40,734 nt of DNA from the NCBI GenBank assembly GCA_019689555.1, contig JADGHE010000026.1, forward strand, positions 1 to 40,734. Reading direction: 5' to 3'. Shown piece by piece: positions 8,470 to 15,642 of this stretch. Source of the DNA: Variibacter sp. (lineage in GTDB: Bacteria > Pseudomonadota > Alphaproteobacteria > Rhizobiales > Xanthobacteraceae). Position 1 is the first letter of the stretch, and each line of letters starts with the position of its first letter. A model generated the notes under the pieces. The model made no database searches. It worked only from the letters and a program-made list of their open reading frames with translations, and was not told where the DNA came from. Both the position numbers and the translations under genes were made by a program.

Positions 8470-8745
8470 CTATTGGCGATACTGCTGGATCCGTGTGGTG
8501 CGCAGTCCCGCGAGCCCATGGCGGTCGATCGAATACTGCCAGGACAGAAACTCTTCGACCGTCAACGTGTACCGGCTGCATGCCTCCTCGAGGGACAACA
8601 AGCCGCCCCGTACGGCCGCGACCACCTCGGCCTTGCGCCGGATCACCCAGCGCTTGGTGCCGGGGGCCGGCAGATCGGCGATCGTCAACGGACTTCCGTC
8701 GGGCCCGATGACGTACTTCACTCTCGGGCGCATGGGCTCGGTCAT
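8470..8745 (-). CDS. sciP: CtrA inhibitor SciP (DUF1153)
   Basis: A 91-residue small helix-turn-helix protein. In Caulobacter SciP binds the master regulator CtrA and blocks its recruitment of RNA polymerase, damping CtrA targets after DNA replication and cell division. Visible family motifs are RPRVKYVIGPDGSPLTIADLP near the N-terminus (the run is broken here as RPRVKYVIGPDG then SPLTIADLP), TKRWVIRRKAEVVAAV, the helix-turn-helix LLSLEEACSRYTLTVEEF, and the C-terminal SWQYSIDRHGLAGLRTTR. I chose ATG 8745 because GAGAG lies 5 bases upstream; an in-frame GTG at 8757 is the alternative. A near-consensus CtrA box lies about 60 bases upstream, matching CtrA activation of its own antagonist. The position next to the fliF operon matches Caulobacter. 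Confidence 0.95.
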   Translation of the reverse strand: MTEPMRPRVKYVIGPDGSPLTIADLPAPGTKRWVIRRKAEVVAAVRGGLLSLEEACSRYTLTVEEFLSWQYSIDRHGLAGLRTTRIQQYRQ

Positions 8746-8803
8746 GGGTACTCTCACAGGACACGGAACAGACCAAACTTGCCGTGACCCTACGCTTGGC
8801 GGC

Positions 8804-8818
8804 TTAAGATTTGCCTAA
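8804..8818 (-). promoter_or_regulatory. CtrA box in the sciP promoter region
   Basis: The minus strand reads TTAGGCAAATCTTAA, which matches the CtrA consensus TTAA-N7-TTAA in seven of eight defined positions with exact spacing. It is 59 bases before the sciP start. CtrA is known to drive sciP in Caulobacter, so this supports a conserved delayed negative feedback loop here. A short AT-rich inverted repeat, CTCAAT-TCG-ATTGAG, sits just upstream at about 8822-8836. Confidence 0.65.
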
Positions 8819-8851
8819 GCGCTCAATTCGATTGAGAAAATAATGCCGAGT

Positions 8852-8873
8852 ACCGGCCGCGGGCGCGGCCGGT
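8852..8873 (-). terminator. Hairpin after flgD, probable terminator
   Basis: ACCGGCCGCG and CGCGGCCGGT form a perfect 10-base-pair stem around two bases, 29 bases past the flgD stop. On the minus strand it is followed by a gap and then ATTATTTT, so the T tract is displaced. It most likely ends the fliK-flgD transcript. Confidence 0.5.
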
Positions 8874-8901
8874 CGAAGCGCCGCGGACACTGCGCGCCCC
8901 G

Positions 8902-9588
8902 CTATGTCCCCGCGCGATGCACCTGCTTGATCTTGTCCAGCGTGAAGGTCTGGTCGCCGATGGACACGAGCGGCGGGCTCTTGGAGACGTCGACCCCGTC
9001 CACCACGCCCGTCACCTCGGTCGAGACGGCGACCGACCGGCCGGCCGCGTCCTTGGCGGTGATGCTGATCTTGTAGTCGCCCGCAGGCCAGATCGAGCCG
9101 TCGTTGCCCTTGCCGTCCCAGACGAACTCCTGCTCGCCGGCGCCGATCGCGAACGTTCCCGTATAGGCGGTCTGCCCCGAGGCGCTGGTGATGGTGATCG
9201 TCGCCGTCGCCGGGCCCGCGCCGGTGAAGGTCCAGCGCGCGCGGCCATCGACGAGCTTCGCCGTGTCGCCGTCGATCGAGACGGTCGCGCCGAGAAAGCC
9301 GAGCGCCGCGGTGGCCTGCGCGGTCTGCTGCAGCGAAATCAGCGTCTTGAGCGAGGCATTGGTGCTGATCTGCTGCTCGACCTGGGCGAACTGCACGAGC
9401 TGCTGCGTGAACTGATTGGTGTCGAGCGGATCGAGAGGGTTCTGGTTCCTGAGCTGCGTCGTCAGGAGCTGCAGGAAGGTGTCGAAGTTCTGCGCGATGG
9501 TGGTGCGGCTCGCCGCCGCGGACGCGCCGGCGGCGCTCGCGGCCGTTGCGCCGATGGCGGAAGCCTGCGTCGCGGAAGCCTGGGTCAT
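8902..9588 (-). CDS. flgD: Flagellar hook-capping protein FlgD
   Basis: A 228-residue scaffold that caps the growing hook so FlgE subunits can polymerise; it is exported by the flagellar system and has no cleaved signal. The N-terminal FlgD domain shows the diagnostic FLQLLTTQLRNQNPLDPLD followed by TNQFTQQLVQFAQVEQQ (about residues 37-72). The C-terminal FlgD Tudor/Ig-like region includes FVWDGKGNDGSIWPAGDYK, as expected. GGAGG lies 8 bases before the ATG. It begins 18 bases after fliK ends, so the two genes form an operon, consistent with FliK controlling hook length while FlgD caps the hook. Confidence 0.95.
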   Translation of the reverse strand: MTQASATQASAIGATAASAAGASAAASRTTIAQNFDTFLQLLTTQLRNQNPLDPLDTNQFTQQLVQFAQVEQQISTNASLKTLISLQQTAQATAALGFLGATVSIDGDTAKLVDGRARWTFTGAGPATATITITSASGQTAYTGTFAIGAGEQEFVWDGKGNDGSIWPAGDYKISITAKDAAGRSVAVSTEVTGVVDGVDVSKSPPLVSIGDQTFTLDKIKQVHRAGT

Positions 9589-9606
9589 GATGCGCCTCCT
9601 CGCCCC

Positions 9607-11148
9607 CTAGACCCGGATGTCGACACCGCGGCCGAGCCCGCGCAGCACGCTGTAGCCGCGGCGCACCGCCTCCTGCACGGCCACGTCGGCGTCCGGCAGG
9701 ATCAGCACCTTGGTCGAGCCGGCCCCCTCCCATGGCTGCGGCTGCGCCCCCGGCTGCTGGCGGAGCGAGAACTGCAGGCCGCCGCCGTCGGTGCGCAGGC
9801 CGGCCGACTGCAATGTCTGTTCGAGCGCGTGGGCGTCGCGCCGCAGAAGATCCAGCGTCTCCGCCCGTTCGACAATGAGCCGGGAGGTCACCTGCCCCTC
9901 GCGCCCGATGTCGAGCCGCACGTCGATGCGACCCAGTTCGGGCGGATCGAGTCGGATTTCGAACCGCCGCTTGCCCTCGATCGCGCGCGCGGCGATCTCG
10001 GCCGCAAGCCCCGCGATCGGCACGCTTACCCCGTCCGGCAGCGGCGTGCGGTGGCCTGTCGGGGCCGATGCATCGACGCCGCCCGGCGCCGTCAGCGCCG
10101 GCATCAGGCTCGAGGCCGCATTGGCCGCCTGCAGACCGGCCGCCTGCGGGGCCGCGGCATCCTGGGATTGCGGCAGGCTCGCTGCATCCTTCGCACCCCC
10201 GTCGGCCGCCAAGGCGAAGCCCACCGGCCGGAGATGCGCCGCCTGCGCGGGCGGACCGCCTGCCGAGGCCTTCCGGTCGCCCTGCAATGCGGCCGCACTC
10301 TCGGCGCCGGCGGCTCCGGCTCCCGGGTCCGTCTTTATGTCGCTCTTCGCAGCGGCGTCCCCGGCCTCCACGAGAGAGAGATGGGAGCGGCCGCTTCCTT
10401 CGGCCGCGATCTTTGCCGGCGGAGCCGCTCCCGACGCCTCGGTCTTCCGGGCTGCGCTTTCCCCCGATCCGCTTTCGGCGGGCGGCACTTGCAGGCCGTT
10501 CTCGCCGGCGGCGGTCGGCGCGGCCGGATCGCGTGCCGCGGCGGCGGCGCCGGCGGCGGCCGCGCGATCAAGAGGCACCGGAGGCGCCGGAATCGAGTTG
10601 GATTGAGCCGGGGCCCCGCCGGATGTGCCGACGGAAGCGGCCTCGGCCGCGGCGGCCCCGGCGGTCGGCTGCCCGCCGCCCTCCGGCGGCGCAGCGATGA
10701 GAACCGCGACGGCTGCGGGAAGCGGAGCGGGGGCCATGTCCGCGCCCGCGGACTTGGCCGCGGCCTGGTCCGGCAAACCGCCGGCCTCGCCCTGCGCTGC
10801 GTCCGCTTCGGGGGGCGCGTCGGCCGACGGCGTGTCCGCCGCCCCCGGCGCGCGGCCGCCCGCTTCCGAAATCGTTTCGTCCTCTGCGCCGGCGCGGCCG
10901 CGGGCCTCGGCGCCGTCTGCCGACTCGCGTCCCGCGACCTCCCTCGGGGCCGACGGCCGATCCGCAGCGTCTTCCCTGGGGTCGACCAAATCCTTGCGGT
11001 CGACCGGGCGGGAGGCGCCATCGTCCGGGGCGGCCAGAAAATCGGCGAAGGCGGCGGAGGCTTCGCGTTCCGCGGCGGCGGGACGGGACGACCATTCGCG
11101 GGCCGGCAGGGCGGCGGAACCGGCACTGACGGGAGCAGACTGCAACAC
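9607..11148 (-). CDS. fliK: Flagellar hook-length control protein FliK
   Basis: A 513-residue secreted molecular ruler that switches export from hook to filament. The first ~380 residues are low-complexity, rich in Ala, Pro, Gly and Glu, as is usual for FliK. The conserved C-terminal Flg_hook domain (about residues 385-490) contains [39 protein letters not shown] and [20 protein letters not shown]. The start is GTG 11148, with GAGG ten bases upstream; the exact start is uncertain because the N-terminus is unconserved. A sigma-54 promoter lies about 40 bases upstream, so this is probably an FlbD-activated late gene, co-transcribed with flgD. Confidence 0.9.
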   Translation of the reverse strand: MLQSAPVSAGSAALPAREWSSRPAAAEREASAAFADFLAAPDDGASRPVDRKDLVDPREDAADRPSAPREVAGRESADGAEARGRAGAEDETISEAGGRAPGAADTPSADAPPEADAAQGEAGGLPDQAAAKSAGADMAPAPLPAAVAVLIAAPPEGGGQPTAGAAAAEAASVGTSGGAPAQSNSIPAPPVPLDRAAAAGAAAAARDPAAPTAAGENGLQVPPAESGSGESAARKTEASGAAPPAKIAAEGSGRSHLSLVEAGDAAAKSDIKTDPGAGAAGAESAAALQGDRKASAGGPPAQAAHLRPVGFALAADGGAKDAASLPQSQDAAAPQAAGLQAANAASSLMPALTAPGGVDASAPTGHRTPLPDGVSVPIAGLAAEIAARAIEGKRRFEIRLDPPELGRIDVRLDIGREGQVTSRLIVERAETLDLLRRDAHALEQTLQSAGLRTDGGGLQFSLRQQPGAQPQPWEGAGSTKVLILPDADVAVQEAVRRGYSVLRGLGRGVDIRV

Positions 11149-11186
11149 GACTGATCAACCTCGGTGGGTTACGACCGGGATCGCAT

Positions 11187-11204
11187 TTGCAAACCGCGGG
11201 CCAG
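11187..11204 (-). promoter_or_regulatory. Sigma-54 (-24/-12) promoter of fliK-flgD
   Basis: The minus strand reads CTGGCCCGCGGTTTGCAA. It has the invariant GG and GC separated by ten bases and matches TGGCACG-N4-TTGCA at all but one defined position (A to C). The predicted transcription start lies about 30 bases before the fliK start codon. FlbD, a sigma-54 activator, is encoded in the same locus. Confidence 0.75.
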
Positions 11205-11213
11205 CGCGCGGCT

Positions 11214-11342
11214 TCAAAAAAAGCCCGCAAATTGCGGTCGAAAGCCGCCGCCGCGGCCGTTCCTGCGGCGCGGGCCGGCATGCCTTGCCGAGGCTTGGGC
11301 AAAAAGTGCCGGCAGGCGCGCCTTCCGCGTCGGCACCGCCAT
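11214..11342 (-). CDS. Candidate small Arg-rich protein, 42 residues
   Basis: A short frame starts at ATG 11342 with AGGAGGG four bases upstream, ends in a T-rich run at TTTTTTTGA, and encodes an Arg- and Pro-rich peptide beginning [21 protein letters not shown] do not recognise it. The ribosome site and start codon lie in a 26-base direct repeat, so a second ribosome site and ATG sit exactly one unit upstream in another frame. It overlaps the sigma-54 promoter of fliK only at its 3' side. A chance frame is quite possible in such GC-rich DNA. Confidence 0.22.
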   Translation of the reverse strand: MAVPTRKARLPALFAQASARHAGPRRRNGRGGGFRPQFAGFF

Positions 11343-11379
11343 TGCGCCCTCCTCGTCGGCGCCGCCATTGCGCCCTCCT
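11328..11379. repeat. Tandem 26-base direct repeat, two copies
   Basis: Units 11328-11353 and 11354-11379 are adjacent and differ at one base (GGCACC versus GGCGCC). On the minus strand each contains AGGAGGGCGCAATG, a ribosome site with start codon; on the plus strand each contains ATTGCGCCC, of which TTGCGC can serve as a -35 element for mnmA. It is a recent local duplication. Confidence 0.85.
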
Positions 11380-11395
11380 CCGCGGTTCCTATAGT
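11368..11395 (+). promoter_or_regulatory. Candidate housekeeping promoter of mnmA
   Basis: TTGCGC at 11368-11373 and TATAGT at 11390-11395 are separated by 16 bases, an acceptable -35/-10 pair for an alphaproteobacterial housekeeping sigma factor. The -35 lies in the second copy of the direct repeat. The leader to the chosen mnmA start would be about 160 bases. Confidence 0.35.
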
Positions 11396-11560
11396 AAGGA
11401 GTGGCTCGTGGACCGTCGGTGGCGAAGGACCCGGTCCACCGGCAAGCGCAGCGCCGCACGGGACACCCGGCGCGGCCCGTTCGATATCGCACGATCCGTT
11501 CGGAACAGGGTTTTCCGCGTTCCGATTCCTCCAAGGAGGGCGACGCTGGTCGCGGCACGC

Positions 11561-12751
11561 ATGCTAAACAGCCTCGGGCTCGAGCGGCCGCCGGAGGAGA
11601 CCCGCGTGGTCGTCGCCATGTCGGGCGGCGTCGATTCGTCCGTCACCGCCGCGCTGCTCAAGGCGGAGGGGTACGACGTCGTCGGCGTGACGCTGCAGCT
11701 CTACGATCACGGCGCCGCAACGCACCGCAAGGGCGCCTGCTGCGCGGGCCGCGACGTGCACGACGCGCGCGCCGTGGCGGCGCAGATCGACATTCCCCAC
11801 TACGTCCTCGACTACGAAGAGCGCTTCAAGGAGGCGGTGATCGACGCCTTCGCCGACGCCTATATCGCCGGCGAGACGCCCGTTCCCTGCGTCGCCTGCA
11901 ACCAGTCGATCAAGTTTCACGATCTCCTGATCACCGCGCGCGAGCTCGGCGCCGACGTGCTGGCCACCGGCCACTACGTGCAGAGCCGCAGGCGGCCCGA
12001 CGGCCGTTTTGACCTCTACCGCGCGCGCGAGGAGGAGCGCGACCAGAGCTACTTCCTCTTCGCCACGACGCGCGAGCAGCTCGACTGTCTGCGCTTCCCG
12101 CTCGGCGGCATGACGAAGGCCGAGACGCGCGCCGCCGCGCGGCGCTTCGGCCTCTCGATCGCCGACAAGCGCGACAGCCAGGACATCTGCTTCGTTCCTT
12201 CCGGGCGCTATGCGGAGACGATCGAGCGCCTCAAGCCCGGCGCCGCCCTGCCGGGCGACATCGTCGACCTTGACGGGCGCGTGCTTGGCCGGCACCGCGG
12301 CATCATCAATTTCACGGTGGGCCAGCGCCGGGGCCTCGGCATCGCGGCCGGCACGCCGCTCTACGTCGTGCGGCTCGACGCCGAGACGCGTCGGGTCGTC
12401 GTCGGCCCGCGCGAGGCGCTGCGCACGCGCCGCGTGCGGCTGCGCGACGTGAACTGGCTTGGCGACGGATCGCTGGACGCCGCGCTCGACGGCGCGCGGC
12501 CGCAGGTCTTCGTGAAGGTGCGCTCGACGCGGGCGCCGCAGCCCGCCTGGCTGGAGCGGGACGGCGACGGCGTCGCCGTCGAACTGGTCGAGGGCGAGGA
12601 CGGCGTCTCCCCCGGGCAGGCCTGCGTCTTCTACGACGCCCCGGCCGGAGAGGCGCGCGTGCTCGGCGGCGGTTTCATCGAAAGCGCTCAGCCGCGCGGC
12701 GCCGCGCGTCCGGCGCAGAGCGACCGGCGGGCGGTCGCGGCCATGCCGTAG
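11561..12751 (+). CDS. mnmA: tRNA-specific 2-thiouridylase MnmA
   Basis: A 396-residue enzyme that makes the 2-thio group of wobble uridine 34 in tRNA for Lys, Glu and Gln, using ATP and a sulfur relay. The PP-loop SGGVDSS is at residues 21-27. The two catalytic cysteines are in [12 protein letters not shown] (about residue 115) and [10 protein letters not shown] (about residue 210). [14 protein letters not shown] and [12 protein letters not shown] are further family signatures. I chose ATG 11561 because [20 protein letters not shown] matches the usual N-terminus in the Hyphomicrobiales. A GTG at 11408 with AAGGAG upstream is in frame but would add an unconserved basic extension. The C-terminal ~15 residues are a nonconserved tail. 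Confidence 0.96.
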   Translation: MLNSLGLERPPEETRVVVAMSGGVDSSVTAALLKAEGYDVVGVTLQLYDHGAATHRKGACCAGRDVHDARAVAAQIDIPHYVLDYEERFKEAVIDAFADAYIAGETPVPCVACNQSIKFHDLLITARELGADVLATGHYVQSRRRPDGRFDLYRAREEERDQSYFLFATTREQLDCLRFPLGGMTKAETRAAARRFGLSIADKRDSQDICFVPSGRYAETIERLKPGAALPGDIVDLDGRVLGRHRGIINFTVGQRRGLGIAAGTPLYVVRLDAETRRVVVGPREALRTRRVRLRDVNWLGDGSLDAALDGARPQVFVKVRSTRAPQPAWLERDGDGVAVELVEGEDGVSPGQACVFYDAPAGEARVLGGGFIESAQPRGAARPAQSDRRAVAAMP

Positions 12752-12782
12752 GTCCTGCGCGCCTGACGTCGCGGGAGTCCAG

Positions 12783-13454
12783 ATGGGGGCCGATCTCGAC
12801 AACACCACCGTCGAAAAGGCGTATGCGCGCTGGGCGCCGGTCTACGATCTCGTCTTCGATAAAGTCATGGCCGCCGGACGCCGCGCCGCGGTGGAAGCGG
12901 CCATGCGCGCCGGGCGGCGCGTGCTCGACGTCGGCGTCGGCACCGGCCTGGAGTTGCGCTATTTCCACGACAGCGCCGAGGTCGTCGGCGTCGATCTCTC
13001 CGAGCCGATGCTGCGCAAGGCGCAGGAGCGAATCCGCGCCGGGGGCATGCGCCACATCGCCGGCCTGTGCGTGATGGACGCGGCGCGCCTCGCCTTCCCC
13101 GACGAAACCTTCGATGCGGTGATCGCCCCTTACGTCATCACCGTGGTGCCGCACCCGGAGGCCTCGCTCGACGAGCTGATCCGGGTGGTGCGCCGCGGCG
13201 GCGACGTCGTTCTCGTCAACCACATCGGCGCCGACCGGGGGCCGCGCGCGGTCCTCGAGCGATGGCTTGCGCGACAGACCCGCCACATCGGCTGGCGCCC
13301 GGAATTTCCCTGGTCGCGCATCGAGGCCTGGTGCGCGAGCCGGCCGCATGTCGAACTCGCCGAGCGCCGGGCCGTGCCGCCCTTCGGCCTGTTCACGCTG
13401 GTGCGGCTGCGCAAGCGGCGGGCGGACATGGCGCCGGTGCCGCAGGCCGCCTGA
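12783..13454 (+). CDS. pmtA: Phosphatidylethanolamine N-methyltransferase PmtA
   Basis: A 223-residue class I SAM-dependent methyltransferase of the Rhodobacter PmtA type, which methylates phosphatidylethanolamine stepwise to phosphatidylcholine at the cytoplasmic membrane. The SAM-binding motif I is LDVGVGTGLELRYF (about residues 45-58); VVGVDLSEPMLRKAQERI follows. The family blocks VMDAARLAFPDETFDAVIAPY, VITVVPHPEASLDEL and the C-terminal GWRPEFPWSRIEAW plus PPFGLFTLVRLRK (blocks given separately) all match. GGGAG precedes the ATG by about eight bases. It lies 31 bases after mnmA and may share its transcript. The methylation of a phospholipid rather than another acceptor is inferred from the family. 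Confidence 0.88.
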   Translation: MGADLDNTTVEKAYARWAPVYDLVFDKVMAAGRRAAVEAAMRAGRRVLDVGVGTGLELRYFHDSAEVVGVDLSEPMLRKAQERIRAGGMRHIAGLCVMDAARLAFPDETFDAVIAPYVITVVPHPEASLDELIRVVRRGGDVVLVNHIGADRGPRAVLERWLARQTRHIGWRPEFPWSRIEAWCASRPHVELAERRAVPPFGLFTLVRLRKRRADMAPVPQAA

Positions 13455-13531
13455 ACGCGGCCCCGCATGGCGCTGCAAAACCGGGGCCTCCGGGGGGCCG
13501 CAACCGCGTATCCGCCCATCTGCACTTCGCC

Positions 13532-14455
13532 TCAGCGCTTGAGACGCGGATTCATCACGTCGCGCAACTGATCGCCGACGAGGTTGATGGCGACGATCGC
13601 GACGAGCAGTGCAATGCCCGGATAGAAGGCGATCCAGTATCGGCCCGAGAGCATGTAGCCGTAGCCGTTGGCGATGAGCAGGCCGAGCGAGGGCTCGGTG
13701 ATGGGCACGCCGATGCCGAGGAACGACAGCGTGGCCTCGAGCGCGATCGCATGCGCGACCTGCACCGTGGCCACCACGATCAGCGGCGGGAAGGCGTTGG
13801 GCAGGAGGTGGCGGAAGATGATGCGCCAGCGCGGCAGCGCGAGGCCCTGCGCCGCCTCGATGTATTCGCGCCGGCGCTCGACCAGCGCCGAGGAGCGGAT
13901 AGTGCGCGCATAATAGGCCCACTGCACCGAGACGAGCGCGATCACCACCTTGTCGACGCCCTTGCCGAGGATGGCGAGGAGGATCAAGGCGATCAGGATC
14001 GCAGGGAACGAGAGCTGGATGTCGACGAGCCGCATCAGCAGGGAATCGAGGCGGCCGCCGAAATAGGCGGCGACGATGCCGACCGCGGCGCCGATCGCGA
14101 GCGCAATCGCAGTCGCGACGATGCCGACCACGAGGCTGAGCCGCAGGCCGTAGACGATCGCGGAGAGCATATCGCGGCCCTGGTCGTCCGTGCCGAGCAG
14201 GTAGAGCCGGCCGTCGAAGCCGCGCGAGCCCGGCGCCAGCATATTGTCCATGATCGAGAGCTGGGTGAGGTCGTACGGGTTCTGCGGCGTGATCCAGGGC
14301 GCGAGCGCCGCCACCAGGATGAGCAGCGCCGCAACCCCCAGGGCACCGACCGCGACGCGGCTTTCCGCGAACGCGCTCCAGGCCTGCGCAAGTCGCCCCT
14401 GCTCCGCCGCCGCGGCGGCGTGGGCGACGGGCGCGTCGTGCTCGATCGCGGTCAT
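13532..14455 (-). CDS. Peptide-type ABC transporter permease (DppC/OppC family)
   Basis: A 307-residue inner-membrane permease. It has a cytoplasmic head, a first membrane segment (GALGVAALLILVAALAPWI, about residues 36-54), then the family motif LLGTDDQGRDMLSAIVYG, several further membrane segments and the EAA loop around EAAQGLALPRWRIIFRHLLPN (shown in part). It ends RDVMNPRLKR, typical of DppC. The ATG overlaps the upstream permease gene by four bases. It is the last gene of an operon that lacks ATPase genes. Substrate specificity is set by the binding protein and cannot be read from the permease; peptides, opines or nickel are all used by relatives. Confidence 0.92.
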   Translation of the reverse strand: MTAIEHDAPVAHAAAAAEQGRLAQAWSAFAESRVAVGALGVAALLILVAALAPWITPQNPYDLTQLSIMDNMLAPGSRGFDGRLYLLGTDDQGRDMLSAIVYGLRLSLVVGIVATAIALAIGAAVGIVAAYFGGRLDSLLMRLVDIQLSFPAILIALILLAILGKGVDKVVIALVSVQWAYYARTIRSSALVERRREYIEAAQGLALPRWRIIFRHLLPNAFPPLIVVATVQVAHAIALEATLSFLGIGVPITEPSLGLLIANGYGYMLSGRYWIAFYPGIALLVAIVAINLVGDQLRDVMNPRLKR

Positions 14456-15429
14456 GTCTTGCGCTCGCTCAGTCGAATGCGCGGGTCGAGCAGCGAATAG
14501 ACGACGTCGACCACGAGATTGATGACGACGAACGTCGCGACGATAACGATCAGATAGGCGACGATGACCGGCCGGTCGAGACGATAGATCGAGTCGATGA
14601 GCAGCTTGCCCATGCCCGGCCAGGCGAACACCGTCTCCGTCACCACCGCGAAGGCGATCATGGAGCCGAACTCGAGGCCGATCACGGTCACCAGCGGAAT
14701 GAGAATGGTCTTGAGCACGTGGACCCCGACGATGCGCGCCGGCGTGAGGCCCTTGGCGCGCGCGAAGCGCACGAAGTCCTGCACCAGGGTCTCGCGCGTC
14801 GCGGCGCTGGCGAGCCGCGCGACGAGCGAGGCCTTGTAGATCGCGAGCGTCAGCGCCGGCAGCAGCAGATGGCGCAGCCCGTCGGCGGTGAAGAAAGACC
14901 ACTGAAGGCCGAGCAGTTCGCGCGTCTGCCCGCGGCCGCCCGCGGGAAGCACCTTCAACTCGACCGCGAAGGCGAGAATCAGCATCAGGCCAAGCCAGAA
15001 ATTCGGCAGCGAAAAGCCGAGGATCGACCCCGCCATGATGCCCCGCCCCACGAGCGAGCGGGGCGAGAGGCCCGCGATCATGCCGAGCGGCAGTCCGAGC
15101 GCGATCGCGATCACGAGCGCGACAAAGGCGAGCTCGAGCGTCGCCGGCATCCGGCTCAGGATGAGGTCGATCGCCGGCAGGCCGTGGACGAAGGATCGAC
15201 CGAGATCGCCCGCGAGCGCGCTCTTGACGAAGACCAAGAACTGCACCCACAGCGGGCGGTCGAGCCCGAGGCGCGCGATCGCCTGCTCGCGTTCGATCTG
15301 GTCCGCCTCGGGGCTGACCAGGATGTCGATCGGATTGCCGAGCGCGTAGACGCCGAGAAAGACCAGCGTGGCCATCGCGGCCATCACCAGAACGCTCTGC
15401 CCGATCCGGCGGAACAGAAAGGCGAGCAT
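14452..15429 (-). CDS. Peptide-type ABC transporter permease (DppB/OppB family)
   Basis: A 325-residue permease partner of the DppC-type protein. It begins MLAFLFRRIGQSVLVMAAMA, the standard DppB start with a first membrane helix. The periplasmic loop carries ARLGLDRPLWVQFLVFV and GDLGRSFVHGLP. The EAA loop is FVRFARAKGLTPARIVGVHV and the C-terminal part shows FAWPGMGKLLIDSIYRLDRP and LLDPRIRLS. Its stop overlaps the next start. A 213-base gap with a hairpin separates it from the binding-protein gene upstream, which may set unequal expression within the operon. Confidence 0.93.
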   Translation of the reverse strand: MLAFLFRRIGQSVLVMAAMATLVFLGVYALGNPIDILVSPEADQIEREQAIARLGLDRPLWVQFLVFVKSALAGDLGRSFVHGLPAIDLILSRMPATLELAFVALVIAIALGLPLGMIAGLSPRSLVGRGIMAGSILGFSLPNFWLGLMLILAFAVELKVLPAGGRGQTRELLGLQWSFFTADGLRHLLLPALTLAIYKASLVARLASAATRETLVQDFVRFARAKGLTPARIVGVHVLKTILIPLVTVIGLEFGSMIAFAVVTETVFAWPGMGKLLIDSIYRLDRPVIVAYLIVIVATFVVINLVVDVVYSLLDPRIRLSERKT

Positions 15430-15554
15430 CGTGCACCTCGCTGGCTCGCCGCCGCGCCCTCACTCCGCGGTGCGGCGCGGCAGCCTCGCCGCAACTTCGA
15501 AGGGCGACGGGCGGGACGCCGAGCGCCTCCGACCGGCGCCTCCCGACGCCATTG

Positions 15555-15578
15555 CCGATCCGGAGGCAGCCGGATCGG
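15555..15578 (-). other. Stem-loop between binding-protein and permease genes
   Basis: CCGATCCGG and CCGGATCGG form a perfect 9-base-pair stem with a six-base loop, with no T run after it. It sits in the 213-base gap inside the transporter operon. Such hairpins after a binding-protein gene often protect the upstream mRNA and lower permease expression, as known for malE-malF. Confidence 0.55.
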
Positions 15579-15642
15579 ATGACCGTTCATCGTTCGGACG
15601 CGGCTGCGGCGCCGCCTCGAAACGACGGACCGCGCCTTGCGC

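Larger units (their letters stand above)
11149..11560. other. Intergenic region between fliK and mnmA
   Basis: These 412 bases separate divergent genes. They hold, from left to right, the sigma-54 promoter of fliK, a T-run next to a weak stem on the minus strand at about 11212-11235, a candidate 42-codon minus-strand frame, a two-copy direct repeat and a candidate mnmA promoter. The last ~150 bases before mnmA are in frame with it but carry no conserved coding signal. Confidence 0.6.

Noticed and set aside
11212-11235. T run with CCGC/GCGG stem on the minus strand as a terminator
   Set aside because: The stem is only four base pairs; it is noted with the small frame but is too weak to call.
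11298-11316. Sigma-54-like GGCACTTTTTGC on the minus strand upstream of fliK
   Set aside because: GG and GC are separated by eight bases instead of ten, so the spacing is wrong; the site at 11187-11204 is better and closer.
11408-11560. GTG 11408 with AAGGAG as the start of mnmA
   Set aside because: It would add 51 residues of basic, unconserved sequence before the normal MnmA N-terminus MLNSLG; kept only as an alternative.
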